Shown piece after piece: positions 5,701-7,093 of a DNA stretch of 7,093 bases; the first letter of the stretch is position 1, and every line of letters starts with the position of its first letter. Location: contig SLPX01000020.1 of assembly GCA_007131745.1 (NCBI GenBank), positions 1 through 7,093 on the forward strand. Reading direction: 5' to 3'. This DNA comes from Myxococcales bacterium (GTDB lineage Bacteria; Myxococcota; Polyangia; HGW-17; SLPX01). The position numbers and the translations under genes are program-made. Under the pieces are notes generated by a model. It made no database searches and was not told the origin of the DNA. It saw nothing but the letters and a program-made list of their open reading frames with translations.

Positions 5701-6720
5701 ATGGGACTTTATGGTGGAATCGACTTACATAGCAACAATAACGTTATTGCGATAATTGATGAAAGAGATCACGTGGTGTTTCAAAAGCGTTTGCACAACG
5801 ACATCGGAATCGTTCGCAAATCACTGGAACAATATCGTGATGATCTTGTCGGACTGGCGGTGGAATCGACTTTCAACTGGTATTGGCTTGTGGATGGGCT
5901 AATGGATAACGACTACAAAATTCACCTGGCGAACCCTGCGGCGATGAAGCAGTATAGTGGGCTGAAATACGCTGACGATAAAACTGATTCTCGCTGGCTG
6001 GCGCATATGCTGCGTCTTGGAATTTTGCCGGAGGGATACATTTATCCGAAAGAGAACCGTCCCATGCGCGATCTTTATAGAAAGAGAAGCCAGCTTGTTC
6101 GCCAACGTACAACAAACGTGTTGTGTGTGAGCAACATCATCACCCGAAATACCGGGTCATCGATCAAATGCGCCGCTATCAAGAAACTCAGTGACAAAGA
6201 AATTGATGCAATGATCACAGATGAGCATGTGGCGCTCGCGATAAAAAGCAATCTTGCCGTGATTCGTTGCTTGGAACAGCAGATAGAAAACATCGAACGT
6301 GTGGTGAAAACCAAAGCAAAGGAGACTCAGGAATACAAATTGTTGTTAACGGTGCCGGGCATCGGAGAAACGCTCGCTATGATCATTTTGCTCGAAACCG
6401 GGGACATCAAACGTTTTCCGAAAGTTGGAAATTATTCTTCTTACTGCAGGACGGTATCGAGTGAGCATCGAAGCAACAAGAAGAAGAAGGGGCAAGGAAA
6501 TACCAAGAACGGCAACAAATACCTTGCCTGGGCATACTTCGAGGCGGCGACGTTTGCAATAAGGTACAATGAGAGGGCAAACCGATTTTACCAGCGGAAA
6601 GCTGCAAAAACTAAACCCATAGTAGCGAAAAAGGCACTGGCTAACAAGATAGCGAGGGCATGTTACTACATCATGCGGGATCTGGTCCCGTTTGATAACG
6701 AAAGGTTATTTGCTTCATGA
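5701..6720 (+). CDS. IS110-family transposase (DEDD RuvC-like plus Tnp20 Ser domain)
   Basis: RNA-guided recombinase of the IS110 family, which excises and inserts its element through a circular intermediate using a bridge/seek RNA. The N-terminal RuvC-like domain shows Asp8 in GGIDLHS, Glu55 in AVESTFNWYW, and Asp93/Asp96 in ADDKTDSRWLAHM, fitting the DEDD set. A coiled-coil region (about 180-210) leads to the helix-hairpin-helix-like LLTVPGIGETLAMIILLETG (215-234). The C-terminal Tnp20 motif TVSSEHRSNKKKKGQGNTKN, followed by GNKYLAWA, contains Ser258, the likely catalytic serine. At 339 aa it is full length with no frameshift, so it is potentially active. GAGGAGG (5689-5695) five bases before the ATG fixes the start. 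Confidence 0.95.
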   Translation: MGLYGGIDLHSNNNVIAIIDERDHVVFQKRLHNDIGIVRKSLEQYRDDLVGLAVESTFNWYWLVDGLMDNDYKIHLANPAAMKQYSGLKYADDKTDSRWLAHMLRLGILPEGYIYPKENRPMRDLYRKRSQLVRQRTTNVLCVSNIITRNTGSSIKCAAIKKLSDKEIDAMITDEHVALAIKSNLAVIRCLEQQIENIERVVKTKAKETQEYKLLLTVPGIGETLAMIILLETGDIKRFPKVGNYSSYCRTVSSEHRSNKKKKGQGNTKNGNKYLAWAYFEAATFAIRYNERANRFYQRKAAKTKPIVAKKALANKIARACYYIMRDLVPFDNERLFAS

Positions 6721-6738
6721 AAACATAATGTTTAACTC

Positions 6739-6944
6739 GGATGAGGCCGTGAATCCGCAAAGGTGTTGGTTGAACCACACGTGTCTGATTGAACCGCGAC
6801 CTCATCCACAAAAGAATCACCGCCGTTCGCGGATGATGATATTCGATGCGCCTCTGCCGTGAGCCGAAAATGTCTGGTCCTTGTGAAAACGAGAACCATT
6901 GAGGCTGATAGAGTGTCCACCAGGACGCCAACGCAGTTGGACAC
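6739..6944 (+). ncRNA. Candidate bridge (seek) RNA of the IS110/IS1111 element
   Basis: A series of stem-loops starts 18 nt after the transposase stop. GGATGAGG (6739-6746) pairs perfectly with CCTCATCC (6800-6807), enclosing an internal loop capped by hairpin GTGTTGG/CCACAC (6763-6780). The 5' side of that loop holds GCAAAGGTGT (6757-6766), the exact complement of ACACCTTTGC beside REP copy d (1934-1943). The 3' side holds GTGTCTG (6781-6787), identical to the IS/REP junction at 5615-5621. Further stems follow: ATC-CCGC/GCGG-GAT (6816-6837), TGGT-CTTGT/ACGAG-ACCA with a GAAA loop (6875-6898), and GTGTCCA/TGGACAC (6913-6944). A split internal loop with two target-matching strands is the hallmark of bridge RNA target loops. 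Exact ends and the donor loop are not resolved. Confidence 0.55.
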
Positions 6945-6948
6945 GGCA

Positions 6949-6966
6949 GGGAACCGACGGTTTTTT
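6949..6966 (+). terminator. Weak possible terminator after the candidate bridge RNA
   Basis: GGAACC-GAC-GGTT followed directly by a run of T (ending 6966). The stem has only four or five pairs, so efficiency is doubtful, but the place is suitable for ending the RNA of 6739-6944. Confidence 0.25.
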
Positions 6967-6968
6967 GG

Positions 6969-7070
6969 GACGCAAAAGCGTCAAGGGCAGATGGACAATA
7001 CCCCCGATTGGGGCATGCCATCATAGCCTAAATCCAGATGGGTGACTGGTGCGGAATCGAAATCCGCACC
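6969..7070 (+). other. Further hairpins in the IS right-end region
   Basis: Three clear inverted repeats: GACGC-AAAA-GCGTC (6969-6982), CCCC-GATT-GGGG (7002-7013, flanked by ATGG/CCAT), and GGTGCGGA/TCCGCACC with a 7-nt loop (7048-7070). The last is followed by an A-rich, not T-rich, run, so it is not a plus-strand terminator. These may belong to the guide RNA or to the recombination end of the element. Confidence 0.45.
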
Positions 7071-7093
7071 CAAAAAGAAAAAAATCGAGGCTC

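Larger units (their letters stand above)
5620..7093 (+). mobile_element. IS110-family insertion sequence (IS1111-like layout), right end outside
   Basis: The left end TGTAAACCATATAGAAG starts within REP arm f. The noncoding left end is short (about 80 nt), followed by the transposase (5701-6720) and a long structured noncoding 3' region (6721-7093). A short left end and a long right noncoding region carrying the guide RNA is the IS1111 arrangement; classical IS110 members have the RNA upstream of the gene. GTAAACC (5621-5627) can pair with GGTTTTAC (5651-5658) with one bulge. No target duplication can be judged because the right boundary is not in the window; the 1474 bp seen is already typical of a whole element, so the end is probably near. 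Confidence 0.85.

Noticed and set aside
7048..7070. Terminator at the end of the IS
   Set aside because: The strong hairpin is followed by A residues on the plus strand, and on the minus strand the T-run precedes the stem.

Overview
The window looks like accessory DNA from a Gram-negative bacterium of moderate GC content, probably of the myxobacterial or wider deltaproteobacterial type. The best clue is a lipoprotein-like glycine-rich surface protein whose layout (signal peptide, Asp-rich linker, six-Cys module, poly-Gly sheets ending in a GRIRI motif) is typical of large-genome Myxococcota. The taxonomic call is inference. No housekeeping gene, tRNA or rRNA is visible.

Layout from left to right: (1) positions 1-76 are the outward-facing left end of an IS110-family element whose body lies outside the window, sitting in one arm of a REPIN-like repeat (75-166). 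(2) 380-1393 encodes an Rpn/transposase_31-type PD-(D/E)XK nuclease with a repeat-rich tail and a possible internal start. (3) 1394-2042 is a repeat-rich intergenic region with a 14-nt-period array, one full REPIN and two half-copies. (4) 2043-3017 and 3031-3501 form a tight two-gene operon: a glycine-zipper membrane protein with coiled coils, and a small charged helical partner, both of unknown function. (5) 3547-3719 is a second array plus REPIN. (6) 3821-5131 is the glycine-rich protein, cut by an in-frame TGA; the same frame stays open for 94 more codons to a TAG at 5414-5416, and a perfect hairpin follows the TGA. (7) 5443-5619 is a third array plus REPIN, interrupted by (8) an IS110-family element (IS1111-like layout) from about 5620 to beyond the window end, with a DEDD/Ser transposase (5701-6720) and a long structured 3' region that looks like its bridge (seek) RNA.

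The main theme is the interplay of repeats and IS elements. At least four REPIN-like elements share one REP arm (consensus GGTGYCTGRCGCTWGC). Two carry IS110-type left ends at the same internal position, and the putative bridge RNA has loop segments matching the REP and its flank. This is a readable candidate for RNA-guided insertion into a host repeat. The arms of individual REPINs co-vary, and the arrays beside them are in phase with the left arm, so the composite repeat may be an undescribed family.
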